In this document: positions 24,346 to 33,340 of the stretch, piece by piece
Layout of the letters: every line of letters begins with the position of its first letter
Position numbering within the stretch: the first letter of the stretch is position 1
From: Pseudonocardia sp. 73-21
Lineage (GTDB): Bacteria; Actinomycetota; Actinomycetes; Mycobacteriales; Pseudonocardiaceae
Length of the DNA stretch: 53,198 bases
Assembly: GCF_001899645.1 (NCBI RefSeq)
Contig: NZ_MKVV01000057.1
Location: 98,360-151,557 of the forward strand
Reading direction: 5' to 3'
Notes under the pieces: generated by a model
Databases searched by the model: none
What the model saw: only the letters and a program-made list of their open reading frames with translations
What the model was told of the DNA's origin: nothing
Position numbers and translations under genes: made by a program

Positions 24346-25812
24346 TCAGCTGTTGTAGTGCCGCAGCGTCGGCCACAGCTGCGACCACGGCGCCATCGGC
24401 TCCCGGCAGACCCAGATCGTGCCGCCCTGCTCCTCGTTGTCCACCCCGACGCCGTTGTCGACGGTGCCGGCCGGGCGGACGTCACGGAACAGGGCGTCGA
24501 GCTTCGCGCGGTCCTGCACGCCGATCGTGATCAGCGTGGTGGTGCCCTCGGGCGGGCCGCCCCACGTCCAGTAGCTGTTGTGGGCGCTGACCGGCTGCCC
24601 GAGGCCGTAGGGCGCGCCGAGCAGCTCGATCGCCCCGGCCTCGCCGTAGTTGGCCGTGAACACCACGGGCTTCTCCCCGGCGGGCAGCGTGTCGCGGACG
24701 GCGGCGACCTGTTCGACGAGCTCGGGCCAGCCGATCGAGTCCGCCAGCACGGGGTTGATCGACGTGAAGGGCAGGTAGCGCTGCACCGTCACCGGCAGTA
24801 CGGGCAGTGCACCGGGCAGGATGATCACCGCGGCGACGACGGCCGCGACGGGGCTCCACCGGAACCGCTGCGCCGCCACGGCACCCGCGGCGAACAGCGG
24901 CACGTACATCGGCAGCAGGTAGTACGAGCGGCCGCCGACCACGGCGAGCAGCACCAGCAGCACCACGTACATCCAGGCCAGCGGGCGGAACGTGCCCGAG
25001 CGCCACAGCCACCACAGCCCGGCAACCCACACGGGCGCGAGCAGCGGGTTCATCGTCAGGACCTGCATGGGCAGGAACAGCAGCGTGGAGGTGAGCCCGC
25101 CCTGGTCCTCGCTGATCGTGCCGGCGACCTGGAACATCGGCCAGCCGTTGACGGCCTGCCAGACCAGGTTGGGCGCGACGATCAGCACCGCGAGCAGGCC
25201 GCCGGCGTACGGCCACGGGGAGCGCAGCCAGCTCCTGCGCGTCGGGCTCAGCAGGACCGCCACCACCAGCGCGACCGCCAGCAGCACCAGCGTGTCCTTG
25301 TTCCACAGCCCGAGCCCCGCGACGGCGCCGAAGCCGAGCCACCAGCGCGGGTCCGCGCCGCCCAGCAGCTTCACCAGGACGAACAGGCAGCCGGCCCAGG
25401 CGAGCTGGTCGAAGGCGGTGGGGCCGTAGAGGTGGAACAGCGACAACCCGATCGTCGAGGTGCCCGCGCAGATGCCGGCCGTCAGCTGGGCGGTGGTGCG
25501 GCCGCCGAAGGCGTGGGCCAGCAGTGCGGCGATCACGACGACGCCGGCCCCGGCGAGCGCGGGCCACAGCCGCAGGCCCACCACCGAGTCGCCGAACAGC
25601 ATCCGCGACAACCATCCGACGGCCGGGGTGAACGGCTGCTCGCTGACGAACCCCCAGGCCAGCCGCTTCGACTCGGCCAGGAAGTAGAGCTCGTCGCGGT
25701 GGTAGCCGTAACCGGCGGCGAACGCGAGGTGCAGGGCCACGGTGGCCGCGGCGATCGCGAGGACGGGGCCGCGGCGCCAGGTCTCGGTGGGGCGCAGGGT
25801 GGTGGTGGTCAT
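24346..25812 (-). CDS. PMT/ArnT-like membrane glycosyltransferase (GT39/83 type)
   Basis: A 488-residue integral membrane protein with ~10-11 hydrophobic helices and the family-defining first luminal loop G-Y-H-R-D-E-L-Y-F-L (acidic D-E pair, about 35-44) followed by P-F-T-P-A-V-G-W-L. Such enzymes move a sugar from a polyprenyl-phosphate donor to protein or lipid at the outer face of the membrane. The C-terminal ~140 residues form a small extracytoplasmic domain. It is a lone gene between the phospholipase and a two-component system. Confidence 0.85.
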   Translation of the reverse strand: MTTTTLRPTETWRRGPVLAIAAATVALHLAFAAGYGYHRDELYFLAESKRLAWGFVSEQPFTPAVGWLSRMLFGDSVVGLRLWPALAGAGVVVIAALLAHAFGGRTTAQLTAGICAGTSTIGLSLFHLYGPTAFDQLAWAGCLFVLVKLLGGADPRWWLGFGAVAGLGLWNKDTLVLLAVALVVAVLLSPTRRSWLRSPWPYAGGLLAVLIVAPNLVWQAVNGWPMFQVAGTISEDQGGLTSTLLFLPMQVLTMNPLLAPVWVAGLWWLWRSGTFRPLAWMYVVLLVLLAVVGGRSYYLLPMYVPLFAAGAVAAQRFRWSPVAAVVAAVIILPGALPVLPVTVQRYLPFTSINPVLADSIGWPELVEQVAAVRDTLPAGEKPVVFTANYGEAGAIELLGAPYGLGQPVSAHNSYWTWGGPPEGTTTLITIGVQDRAKLDALFRDVRPAGTVDNGVGVDNEEQGGTIWVCREPMAPWSQLWPTLRHYNS

Positions 25813-25872
25813 GACCGGAATCGTCGCTCCGGAGGGGGGCGCGCCACCTCCTCCTGCGGGCGAGACCTGACC

Positions 25873-26526
25873 TCACCCCACGGGGGGAACGGCCCCGCAG
25901 TCGTAGGCCAGCACGATGGCCGCCGCGCGGTCGCGGGCGCCCAGCTTGGTGAAGATCCCGCGCACGTGCGTCTTCACCGTGGCCTCGCTGACGTGCAGCG
26001 ATGCCGCGATCTCTGGGTTGGTGGCGCCGCGGGCCATCCGGACCAGCACGTCGCGCTCGCGGTCGGTGAGCGCGTCGAGAAGCCCCGCGTCGCGGCGGGC
26101 CGGGGCCGCCCGGCGGTAGGCCGACAGCACGCGGGGTGCCACGGCCGGGTCGAACCACGCGCCGCCGCCGGCCACCGCGCGGGCCGCGGCGAGGAGGTCG
26201 GCCGCGCTCGCGTCCTTGAGCACGAACCCCGACGCGCCCGCGTCGATGGCGCCCCAGAGCACGTCGTCGTCGTCGAAGGTGGTGAGCACGAGGACGGGCG
26301 GGGCGTCGGCCGTGGCCCGGACGGCGCGGGTGGCGTCGATGCCGTTCATGCGCGGCATCCGCACGTCGGTCAGCACGAGGTCGACGACCAGCGCGGGCAG
26401 CCCGGCCACGAGCTCGGCGCCGTCGGCGAACTCCGCCACCACCGCGAACCCGTCCTCGGGATCGAGGATGCGCGCCAGGCCGGCGCGCACGAGGGCCTGG
26501 TCGTCGACGATCACGGTCCTGATCAC
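25873..26526 (-). CDS. NarL/LuxR-type response regulator
   Basis: A 217-residue regulator: receiver domain with I-V-D-D-Q, phosphoacceptor Asp54 in L-T-D-V-R-M-P and the Lys of F-V-L-K-D. The C-terminal LuxR helix-turn-helix is L-T-D-R-E-R-D-V-L ... N-P-E-I-A-A-S-L-H-V-S-E-A-T-V-K-T-H. The GTG start overlaps the kinase stop by four bases (GTGA), the usual pair arrangement. The target is unknown; the adjacent membrane transferase is a candidate. Confidence 0.92.
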   Translation of the reverse strand: MIRTVIVDDQALVRAGLARILDPEDGFAVVAEFADGAELVAGLPALVVDLVLTDVRMPRMNGIDATRAVRATADAPPVLVLTTFDDDDVLWGAIDAGASGFVLKDASAADLLAAARAVAGGGAWFDPAVAPRVLSAYRRAAPARRDAGLLDALTDRERDVLVRMARGATNPEIAASLHVSEATVKTHVRGIFTKLGARDRAAAIVLAYDCGAVPPVG

Positions 26527-27629
26527 GTGGCCCCCCGCGCGGGGATCCGCCCGCGCACGCGCCAGCCGTGCGGGGTCGGGGCGGCCGTCAGCTCCCCGCC
26601 CGCCAGCTCCGCCCGTTCGCGCATCCCGACGAGACCGTAGCGCGGGCGGTCGTCGTCGGCGCGGGGCGTGACCGGGCCGGAGCTGGTCACGTCGAACGCG
26701 ACGTCGTCGGGCCCGATCGTCACGGCCACGGCCGTGTCGGCCCGGGGTGCGTGCCGGAGGGCGTTGGTGAGCGACTCCTGCACGATCCGGTGCACGGCCA
26801 GCGCCTGCCCGTCGTCGACCGCAGCGGGGTCGCCGGTGATCGTGTGCCGCACCGCCAGACCCTGCTCCCGCACGTCGCGGACCAGATCGGCGAGGCCGTC
26901 GAGCCCCGGCGCCGGTGCGGCCTCGGACGCGTTGCGCAGCAGCGACATCGTCCGGCGCAGCTCGGCCATGCTCGCCCGCCCCGCCGTCTCGGCCGCGGCC
27001 AGCGCCTCGTCGGCGGCGTCGGGGTTGCGGCGCAGCACGTGCCGGGCGCCGGTGATCTGTAGCAGGACGGCGGCGAGGCCGTGGCCGACGAGGTCGTGGA
27101 CGTCGCGGGCGATCCGCTGCCGCTCCTCCGTGACGACGCGCGCGGCCAGCTCCCGCTGCGCCGCCTCCAGCCGGGCGAGCAGCTCGAACTGCCGCCGGAC
27201 GAGCCGGCCGAGCACCCAGGGGAAGACGATGCCGAGCACCCAGATCCAGTAGCTGAAGCTCTCCTGCGGCGGCATGAGCAGCCGGGCGACCAGGGGCGAG
27301 GCCGCTCCGAGCACCCCCACCGCCACCGCGACCGGCGTCGACCGCTCGAACCATGCCACCCCCGTGGCCAGCATCGACACCAGGAACAGCGCGGGCTCGA
27401 ACTGCCCCGACCGCGCCGCCGCCACGACGGGCACGACCACACCCACCGCCACGACGGCGGACGGCAGCCGCGGCAGGGCCACCCACAGCCCGATGACCAC
27501 CACCGCGAGCGCGACCAGGGCGAGGCCCGCGGCCGAACCCGGGTCGGAGACGGCGGCGAGCACCCCGATCAGGACGGCGAGCACGGCCACCCCGGCCCGC
27601 ACGCCGGGCGACGGGTCAGCGGTCACCAC
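26523..27629 (-). CDS. Sensor histidine kinase (HisKA_3 type)
   Basis: A 368-residue kinase: four to five N-terminal membrane helices (~10-145) without a large sensor domain, then the HisKA_3 dimer with A-R-D-V-H-D-L-V-G-H (phospho-His178), and a GHKL ATPase end (E-S-L-T-N-A-L-R-H-A, G-L-V-G-M-R-E-R). It probably senses membrane or envelope state and phosphorylates the response regulator translated next. Confidence 0.9.
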   Translation of the reverse strand: MVTADPSPGVRAGVAVLAVLIGVLAAVSDPGSAAGLALVALAVVVIGLWVALPRLPSAVVAVGVVVPVVAAARSGQFEPALFLVSMLATGVAWFERSTPVAVAVGVLGAASPLVARLLMPPQESFSYWIWVLGIVFPWVLGRLVRRQFELLARLEAAQRELAARVVTEERQRIARDVHDLVGHGLAAVLLQITGARHVLRRNPDAADEALAAAETAGRASMAELRRTMSLLRNASEAAPAPGLDGLADLVRDVREQGLAVRHTITGDPAAVDDGQALAVHRIVQESLTNALRHAPRADTAVAVTIGPDDVAFDVTSSGPVTPRADDDRPRYGLVGMRERAELAGGELTAAPTPHGWRVRGRIPARGAT

Positions 27630-27643
27630 GGCAGTCTGGGGGG

Positions 27644-28429
27644 TCAGTAGTGGATCGCGCCACGGCTGCCGCCGCCCGTCGCCACCGCGTCGCCGGTGAT
27701 CGACACGCTGCGGGGCGAGCAGAGGAAGACCACGACGTCGGCCACCTCCTGCGCCGTGACGACGTGGTTGATGCTCGTGCCCGCGGCGAAGCGGGCCTCG
27801 ACCGCCTCGGGCGTGCCGCCCTCCTGCTCCGCGAGCGCGGCGAACACGGCGGGGGAGCGCTCGGTGATCACCAGGCCGGGGTGCACGACCGTCACGTTCA
27901 CCCCCGACGGGCCGAGCTCGTCGGCGAGGTTCTTGGTGAGCGCGGCGACGGCCACGTTGCGGATCGACCCGACGATCGACGTGGCCAGGCGCGCGTTGAG
28001 GCCGCTGATGTTGACGATCCGGCCCCAGCCCTGTGCCGTCATGTGCGGGGCGACGGCGCGGCAGCAGCGCAGGTAGCCCAGCACCTTCGTCTCGAGGTGG
28101 GCGCGCAGCTCGTCGTCGGTGAGGTCGGCGAGCGCCGGGGCCGGTCCGCCGCCGGGCTTCGCGGCGCCGTTGACGAGGATGTCGACGCCCCCGAACCCGG
28201 CGACGACGTGCTCGACCATCGCGCGCACCGCGGCGTCGTCGGTGGTGTCGGCGACGACGGGGATCGCACCGCCACCCACCTGCTCCGCTGCCGCGGTGAG
28301 CGCCGCGAGGTCCCGCCCGACGAGCGCGACCCGCACGCCCTCGGCGGCGAGGGTGGTGGCGACGGCGAGCCCGATGCCCCGCGCCGCCCCGGTGACGACG
28401 GCGCGCTTGCCACCCAACTGGAGATCCAT
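27644..28429 (-). CDS. SDR-fold oxidoreductase without the usual Tyr-x-x-x-Lys
   Basis: A 261-residue SDR with cofactor loop T-G-A-A-R-G-I-G (13-20), L-V-N-G-A-A and the catalytic-serine strand V-N-I-S-G (Ser142). Where the Y-x-x-x-K is expected it reads V-G-S-I-R-N-V-A-V-A-A-L (153-164), so neither Tyr nor Lys is present. A subgroup of actinobacterial SDRs shares this R-N-x-A pattern. It keeps the fold and probably NAD(P) binding, but chemistry is doubtful. ATG 28429 begins the cofactor domain; the longer frame to 28522 is unsupported. It lies 14 bases before the sensor kinase. Confidence 0.82.
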   Translation of the reverse strand: MDLQLGGKRAVVTGAARGIGLAVATTLAAEGVRVALVGRDLAALTAAAEQVGGGAIPVVADTTDDAAVRAMVEHVVAGFGGVDILVNGAAKPGGGPAPALADLTDDELRAHLETKVLGYLRCCRAVAPHMTAQGWGRIVNISGLNARLATSIVGSIRNVAVAALTKNLADELGPSGVNVTVVHPGLVITERSPAVFAALAEQEGGTPEAVEARFAAGTSINHVVTAQEVADVVVFLCSPRSVSITGDAVATGGGSRGAIHY

Positions 28430-28575
28430 GACGTCCAGCCTAGGCGCGGCGCACCGGGGTGGTCCTGGCTCTAGGCTCCGCGCGGTGCGGAACCCGATCC
28501 GATGAGCGAGCCTGCGAGCCAATCACCGGTGCGGCGCGACCAGGTCCGGATCACCCCCGTGGACGGGCGCGCCTG

Positions 28576-28875
28576 GGTCAGCCGCAGGTCTACCGCCCGA
28601 TGTTCGGTTCCTACGGCCTGGCGCCGGCGTCGCTCGGGGTGGCGTTCGTGAGCCAGGCGGGCATCGACTCGGGCCTGGCCGAACGCCTGAGGATCCGGCG
28701 GCGCCTGAGCGCGGTGCGCAACGCGCGGAACCTGACGAAGGCGGATCTGGTGCTGAACACGGCTTCGCCGCAGGTCCGGGTGGCGCCGGACAGCCTGGAG
28801 GTGGAGATCGACGGACGAGCGGTGGATCTCCCGCCAGCAGAGGTCCTGCCACTCACGAACCGCTACTTCCTCTGA
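28576..28875 (+). pseudogene. ureC: Remnant of urease alpha subunit (C-terminal ~100 residues)
   Basis: One frame reads Q-V-Y-R-P-M-F-G-S-Y-G, V-S-Q-A-G-I-D-S-G-L-A-E-R-L, V-R-N-A-R-N-L-T-K-A-D-L-V-L-N and ends P-L-T-N-R-Y-F-L-stop, matching the last fifth of UreC. The nickel-site and catalytic regions and all other urease genes are absent. The frame runs upstream to 28459, but that part is not urease-like, so a deletion joins it to foreign sequence. It cannot be functional. Confidence 0.82.
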
Positions 28876-28882
28876 CGACGGA

Positions 28883-29326
28883 TCAGCGCGGGGGGCGGCC
28901 CGGCGACGCGTTGAGGTCCGCCAGGAACTCCGCGATCACCCGCAGTTCCTCCGCGCTCCTGCTCGCCATCACGGCCATGGTGTGCTCGCCGTGCGCCGCG
29001 TACTCCTGCGTCAGCTTCGCCATGCCCTCGGGCACCGGGGTGACCAGGACCTTGCGGCGGTCGCCCGCGTCGCGGACCCGGTGGACGAAGCCACCCTTCT
29101 CCAGCCGGTCGATCACGCCCGTGACCGTGCCGGTGGTCAGGCCCGTCTGCTCGGCGAGCTGGCCGGGGGTCAGCGGCCCGTTGAGGTTCAGGAGGCTCAC
29201 GAACTGCAGGTCGCTCGCGCCCATCCCCACCCTCTGCGCGACGGCGGTGTTGTGCACGACCACGCCCGCGATGAAGCGCAGCACCGACTCCATGATCTCG
29301 CCACGCAGATCGTCCCCGTCGGGCAT
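28883..29326 (-). CDS. MarR-family transcriptional regulator
   Basis: A 147-residue winged-helix regulator: helix-turn-helix L-T-P-G-Q-L-A-E-Q-T-G-L-T-T-G-T-V-T-G-V-I-D-R-L followed by the wing D-A-G-D-R-R-K-V-L-V-T-P. Divergent from the flavin monooxygenase, with inverted repeats in the 88-base gap, so it likely represses that gene and itself and responds to a phenolic compound, as is usual for MarR next to such enzymes. Confidence 0.9.
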   Translation of the reverse strand: MPDGDDLRGEIMESVLRFIAGVVVHNTAVAQRVGMGASDLQFVSLLNLNGPLTPGQLAEQTGLTTGTVTGVIDRLEKGGFVHRVRDAGDRRKVLVTPVPEGMAKLTQEYAAHGEHTMAVMASRSAEELRVIAEFLADLNASPGRPPR

Positions 29327-29342
29327 CGGACCTCCTTGACAT

Positions 29343-29393
29343 TATCTCGTGATGCCAAGACACTCGGTTCAACGAGATACTTGCTCGTGCGAG
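29343..29393. promoter_or_regulatory. Inverted repeats in the MarR/monooxygenase divergent region
   Basis: TATCTCGT (29343-29350) is repeated inverted as ACGAGATA (29372-29379). Inside lies CTCG-N6-CGAG (29363-29376), and a further CTCG-N2-CGAG follows at 29384-29393. Several MarR-sized CTCG/CGAG half-sites therefore fill the intergenic region. Confidence 0.55.
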
Positions 29394-29414
29394 TGAGTCT
29401 ACCGAGGAGGAGAC

Positions 29415-30614
29415 GTGACGACAGCACTGGTGATCGGGGCGGGGATCGCGGGGCCGGTCGCGGCCATGGCCCTGCAGAAGGCCGGCATCCACGCCCGGAT
29501 GTTCGAGGGCCACCCGACCGGGGCCGACGAGGTCGGTTCCTGGCTCACGTTGCAGGCCAACGGGATCGACGCGCTGGCCGCCGTGGACGCCCAGCACGTC
29601 GTCACCGGGGTGGGGTTCCCGCAGCCGTCGATGCGCTTCTTCAGCGGCACGGGGAAGGCGCTGGGCCGGATGTCGAACGGGGTGCCGCTGGCCGACGGCA
29701 CGCCGACGCAGATGATGCCCCGGGCCGAGCTCTACCGCGTCCTGCGCGACGAGGCCGTGGCCCGCGGCGCGTCGATCAGCTACGGGAGGCAGCTGGTGGA
29801 CGCCACCACCACGGGGACGCGGGTGACGGCCGCGTTCGCCGACGGCGGCACCGCGGAGGGCGACCTCCTCATCGGCTGCGACGGCATCCGCTCGCGGGTG
29901 CGGCAGATCATCGACCCGGCCGCCCCCGCCGCGCGCTACGTCCCGGTGCTCAACATCGGTGGTGTCGTGTCGGGCGTGCCGGTGAACGCCCCGGTGGGGG
30001 AGTTCCAGATGGTGTTCGGGAAGCGCTGCTTCTGGGCCTACGTCGCCGTTCCCGACGGCCGGGTCGCCTGGTTCGCCAACCCGCCCCGTGCCGACGAGCC
30101 CACCGGGGCCGAGCTCGCCGCGATGACCGACGCCGACTGGCGCACCTGGCTCCTCGACCTGACCGCCGCCGACGACCGCGGCCCCTTCCCGGAGATCATC
30201 CGCGCGGCACCGGGTCCGCTGGTCGGCTGGGCCACCTACGACATGCCGACCGTGCCCACCTGGCACCGCGACAACATGGTCATCATCGGTGACGCGGCCC
30301 ACGCCACGTCACCGGCGGCGGGCCAGGGTGCGGCGATGGCGCTGGAGGATGCGGTGCTGCTGCCGCGTTTCCTGCGCGACGCGCCGGACGTCGCCACCGC
30401 GTTCCGGCTGTTCGAGGAGCTGCGCCGCGACCGCGTGGAGAAGATCGTCCAGTACGGGGCGCGGTCGAGCCACAGCAAGGCCGCGGGACCGGTCGGGCGC
30501 ATCATCCGCGACGCCGCCATGCCGCTGTTCATGCGGATGGCGGCGAAGCAGAACACCCGGTGGCTGCACTCCCACCACATCGACTGGGACGAGCCGGCGC
30601 TGATCAGGCGTTGA
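29415..30614 (+). CDS. FAD-dependent aromatic monooxygenase (PHBH fold)
   Basis: A 399-residue flavoprotein monooxygenase: N-terminal G-A-G-I-A-G FAD site, L-I-G-C-D-G-I-R-S-R-V-R (the D-G motif contacting FAD and NADPH), and G-D-A-A-H-A-T-S-P-A-A-G-Q-G-A (about 292-306) binding the flavin ribityl chain. Such enzymes hydroxylate phenolic or heterocyclic substrates with O2 and NAD(P)H. Divergent from the MarR regulator. The last 11 bases overlap the convergent hydrolase gene. Substrate unknown. Confidence 0.9.
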   Translation: MTTALVIGAGIAGPVAAMALQKAGIHARMFEGHPTGADEVGSWLTLQANGIDALAAVDAQHVVTGVGFPQPSMRFFSGTGKALGRMSNGVPLADGTPTQMMPRAELYRVLRDEAVARGASISYGRQLVDATTTGTRVTAAFADGGTAEGDLLIGCDGIRSRVRQIIDPAAPAARYVPVLNIGGVVSGVPVNAPVGEFQMVFGKRCFWAYVAVPDGRVAWFANPPRADEPTGAELAAMTDADWRTWLLDLTAADDRGPFPEIIRAAPGPLVGWATYDMPTVPTWHRDNMVIIGDAAHATSPAAGQGAAMALEDAVLLPRFLRDAPDVATAFRLFEELRRDRVEKIVQYGARSSHSKAAGPVGRIIRDAAMPLFMRMAAKQNTRWLHSHHIDWDEPALIRR

Positions 30615-31617
30615 GGGTCTCCGCGATCACCGCGTCGATGGCCTCCTGGTCCTCGGGGCGCAGGCAGAACATGCCGAAGTGGCCCATCGGGGTCTCGATC
30701 TCCCGGTACCGCCCGTCGGGGATCCGCTCCGCGTCGGCCCGGCAGTCCTCCGGCGGGAAGAACAGGTCCTCGGAGAAGGGGACGACGAAGAACTTCGCGG
30801 TAATGGCCCCCAGCGAGTCGGCGACGTCGCCCGAACGCCACTTCCGGTTCTGCGTCAGCAGGTTGTTGGGGTCCATCGGGGCGAAGTAGCCGCGGATGAA
30901 GCCCTGCCGGAAATCGTCGGCGGAGACGAAGCCCAGGCCGCGCCACAGCTCGTCGCGCCAGAACGCCGACGACAGCCCCATCAACGAGAACGAGACGGCG
31001 AGCCGGCGCAGACCGACGTGCACCTGCGCCGAGTCGTCGTAGAAGCCGCCCTTGAACTCGGGATCGGAGGTCAGCAGCTCGGTGTGGGTGTCGATGAAGA
31101 TCTGGTTGTGCACGGGCGTGCGCGCGGTGCCGGCGAAGGCGGCGGCGCGGGGCACCATGTCCGGGTACTGCACGGCCCAGCCGTAGGTCTGCTGCGCGCC
31201 CATCGACCAGCCCATCACGGCGTGCAGCCTCTCGATGCCGAAGTGCTCGGTGACGAGCCTGTGCTGCGCGGTGACGTCGTCGGCGATCGCGATCGGCGGG
31301 AACTGGCCGCGGTCGAACGGCGGTGGGGTGTTGGAGGGGCTGGAGGAGAAGCCGCCGCCGAACTGGCCCGGGAAGATCACGAAGTACGTCGCGGGATCGA
31401 GCGGGCGGCCCTCGCCCACGAAGGTCTCCATCGACGCCGACGTCCCGCTGAACATGTGCGGGAACAGCACCGCGTTGTCCTTCGCGGCGTTGAGTGTGCC
31501 GAGCGTCTTGTAGGCCAGCCGGGCGTTCGGCAGCGTGTAGCCCGTCGTCAGCGGGAACCCGCCGAGGTCGAAGTACTCGTGCTTGCCGTGAACGTCGTCG
31601 GAGTAGTAGCCGGACAT
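30604..31617 (-). CDS. MetX-like alpha/beta hydrolase of the nitrile hydratase operon
   Basis: A 337-residue alpha/beta hydrolase resembling homoserine O-acetyltransferase, with the nucleophile elbow G-W-S-M-G-A-Q (Ser138), an oxyanion-type G-Q-F-G-G-G and the C-terminal histidine in P-M-G-H-F-G. The MetX-type lid is present but no methionine gene is near. It is the last gene of the amidase-nitrile hydratase operon, 28 bases after the accessory gene with AGGAGG before the ATG, so it probably acts on an acyl or ester derivative in nitrile metabolism. That role is inferred. Confidence 0.85.
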   Translation of the reverse strand: MSGYYSDDVHGKHEYFDLGGFPLTTGYTLPNARLAYKTLGTLNAAKDNAVLFPHMFSGTSASMETFVGEGRPLDPATYFVIFPGQFGGGFSSSPSNTPPPFDRGQFPPIAIADDVTAQHRLVTEHFGIERLHAVMGWSMGAQQTYGWAVQYPDMVPRAAAFAGTARTPVHNQIFIDTHTELLTSDPEFKGGFYDDSAQVHVGLRRLAVSFSLMGLSSAFWRDELWRGLGFVSADDFRQGFIRGYFAPMDPNNLLTQNRKWRSGDVADSLGAITAKFFVVPFSEDLFFPPEDCRADAERIPDGRYREIETPMGHFGMFCLRPEDQEAIDAVIAETLNA

Positions 31618-31645
31618 CGTCGTCCTCCTCGTGCGCGGAGCGCCA

Positions 31646-32038
31646 CTACCGGGCGGGGTCGACGGCCACCGGTTCCCGGTGGGCCTCGTGGTGGTTGGCG
31701 TTCTTCGGCGTGGCCAGTACCGCCTTCGTCTTCTCGTCCAGCGCCGCGTCGGAGAGGGCGCCGTTGCCCGCGAGAACGGTCTCCAGCGCCTCCAGCCAGT
31801 GCTCGTAGTACGACCACGGCTCGGCGCCGTCACCGTCCTCCCACTTCTTGATCGAGTCGATCAGCGAGAGCTGGAACTCCGACCACTCGTACTGACCGTT
31901 GTGGTAGGCCGCCACGGCCATCGCGAACGCGCGGACCTCCCACGGCTCGTTGAACGCCCGCTGCTCGCCCGGGCCGACGAGCGACTCGACGCGGCGCCGG
32001 GCGTCGCCCAGCTCGGTGGCGTCCTGCCGGAACGCCAT
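31646..32038 (-). CDS. Nitrile hydratase accessory protein (P14K/NhlE type)
   Basis: A 130-residue protein resembling the N-terminal part of nitrile hydratase beta: N-E-P-W-E-V-R-A-F-A-M-A-V-A-A-Y and S-L-I-D-S-I-K-K-W and Y-Y-E-H-W-L-E-A-L-E. In cobalt-type enzymes the equivalent protein swaps with apo-alpha and delivers the metal. The TGATG overlap with the alpha gene couples the two, fitting that role. Confidence 0.85.
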   Translation of the reverse strand: MAFRQDATELGDARRRVESLVGPGEQRAFNEPWEVRAFAMAVAAYHNGQYEWSEFQLSLIDSIKKWEDGDGAEPWSYYEHWLEALETVLAGNGALSDAALDEKTKAVLATPKNANHHEAHREPVAVDPAR

Positions 32039-32637
32039 CAGGCGGCCTTCACCGGGCCGACGCCGATCATCGAGTCGCGCGTGACGAGCGCGGCGAGCGC
32101 CTTCTCGTCCAGTCCCTCGGTGCCGGCGGGGCGCTGGGGCAGCACCCAGTAGCGCATCTCCGACGAGGAGTCCCAGACGCGGACCTCGACCGAGTCGGGC
32201 ACGTCGAAGCCGAAGTCCTCGCGCAGCACCTTGCGCGGCTCGCGGACGATGCGCGAGCGGAACTCCGGGCCCTTGTACCAGTTCGGGGGCAGCCCGAGCA
32301 CCGGCCACGGGTAGCACGAGCACAGGGTGCAGGTGATGACGTTGTGCACGGTGTCGGTGTTCTCGACCACCACCATGTCCTCGCCCTGCAGGCCGCCGAT
32401 GCCCAGCTCGGCGCACGCGTCGGTGGCGTTGGCGACGAGGCGGGCCTTGAACTCCGGGTCGGCCCACGCCTTGGCGACCACGGACGCGCCCAGCTGCGGG
32501 CCGACCTCGTTCTCGTAGATCTCGACGAGCCGGTCGATCGCCGTGGTCGTCATGATCCCCTTCTCGATCATGATGGCCTCGAGGGCCTTGACGCGGGCCG
32601 CGATCTCCTCGGGGGTGCGGACGATGGAGGAACTCAT
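32038..32637 (-). CDS. nthA: Nitrile hydratase alpha subunit, cobalt type
   Basis: The metal-binding subunit (199 aa) that hydrates nitriles to amides. The claw setting is C-T-L-C-S-C (103-108). Thr rather than Ser at the second position marks the Co(III) form; iron enzymes have C-S-L-C-S-C. The following Y-P-W-P-V-L-G and R-x-R-I-V-R-E-P-R are conserved contact and arginine residues. The post-translational oxidation of two cysteines is expected from the family. The order beta-alpha-accessory matches cobalt-type operons. Confidence 0.95.
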   Translation of the reverse strand: MSSSIVRTPEEIAARVKALEAIMIEKGIMTTTAIDRLVEIYENEVGPQLGASVVAKAWADPEFKARLVANATDACAELGIGGLQGEDMVVVENTDTVHNVITCTLCSCYPWPVLGLPPNWYKGPEFRSRIVREPRKVLREDFGFDVPDSVEVRVWDSSSEMRYWVLPQRPAGTEGLDEKALAALVTRDSMIGVGPVKAA

Positions 32638-32638
32638 G

Positions 32639-33340
32639 TCAGGCTGCCTTCTCGGAGGTGGTGGCGGGGACGATGTAGGGCTCCCAGACGTCGAAGTAGA
32701 CGACGCCGTTGGGCTCGGCGGCTTCGGAGCCCCAGAGCTCCTCGTTCGTGAACTTGACCGTGTAGACGTGCTCGGGGGCGTCGTCACCGCCGTTGCCGGC
32801 GCTGTCGGGGTAGATCATCGTGCCGTGGGCCATCTCGACGACGCCGGTCTTGCCGCGGATGTAGCGGGCCTTGCGGGTGTGGCCGTGCGGGCTGTCGTCG
32901 ACGACGGTGACGAGGTCGCCGACGGCGAACTTCGCGACCTTGTCCGACGGGCGGCCGGCGGGCGCGCCCGACTTGACCACGCCGTCGACGAACGCCAGCA
33001 GGTCGGGGTCCTCGCGCTCGGGCATCGGGGCGTCGGGGTTCTCGAGGAAGAACTGCATCCGCTTGTCGATCTCGGCCTCGTCGAGCACACCCTTGGCGAC
33101 GCCGTAGTGCTCGACGGCGTGGGCCCAGTGGTCGTAGTAGGGGGAGAGCAGGTAGGCCGCGGGGTGCATCTGCTCGATGCCGTAGCGGAAGGCGTCGACA
33201 CCGAAGAACCCGGCGCGGAAGCACATCGAGAACATCGCGAAGGCGGCCTTCTCCCACTCCTCGTGGTAGACGGGCTCGGACTCGGGTACGGGGACCGGTC
33301 CCAGTCCGTCGGTGCCGCCCAGGTCGTGCACGCCGTTCAT
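32639..33340 (-). CDS. nthB: Nitrile hydratase beta subunit
   Basis: A 233-residue partner subunit: [12 protein letters not shown] start, [18 protein letters not shown] substrate-channel helix, and the C-terminal SH3-like barrel with [10 protein letters not shown]. The ATG overlaps the amidase stop (ATGA), and the alpha gene starts one base after the beta stop. Confidence 0.95.
   Translation of the reverse strand: MNGVHDLGGTDGLGPVPVPESEPVYHEEWEKAAFAMFSMCFRAGFFGVDAFRYGIEQMHPAAYLLSPYYDHWAHAVEHYGVAKGVLDEAEIDKRMQFFLENPDAPMPEREDPDLLAFVDGVVKSGAPAGRPSDKVAKFAVGDLVTVVDDSPHGHTRKARYIRGKTGVVEMAHGTMIYPDSAGNGGDDAPEHVYTVKFTNEELWGSEAAEPNGVVYFDVWEPYIVPATTSEKAA

Noticed and set aside
28459..28875. A functional 138-residue protein containing the ureC end
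   Set aside because: The first 39 codons are not urease-like and the fragment lacks the nickel site.
30604..31617. Methionine biosynthesis gene metX
   Set aside because: Only fold-level similarity; it sits at the end of a nitrile hydratase operon with no methionine genes nearby.
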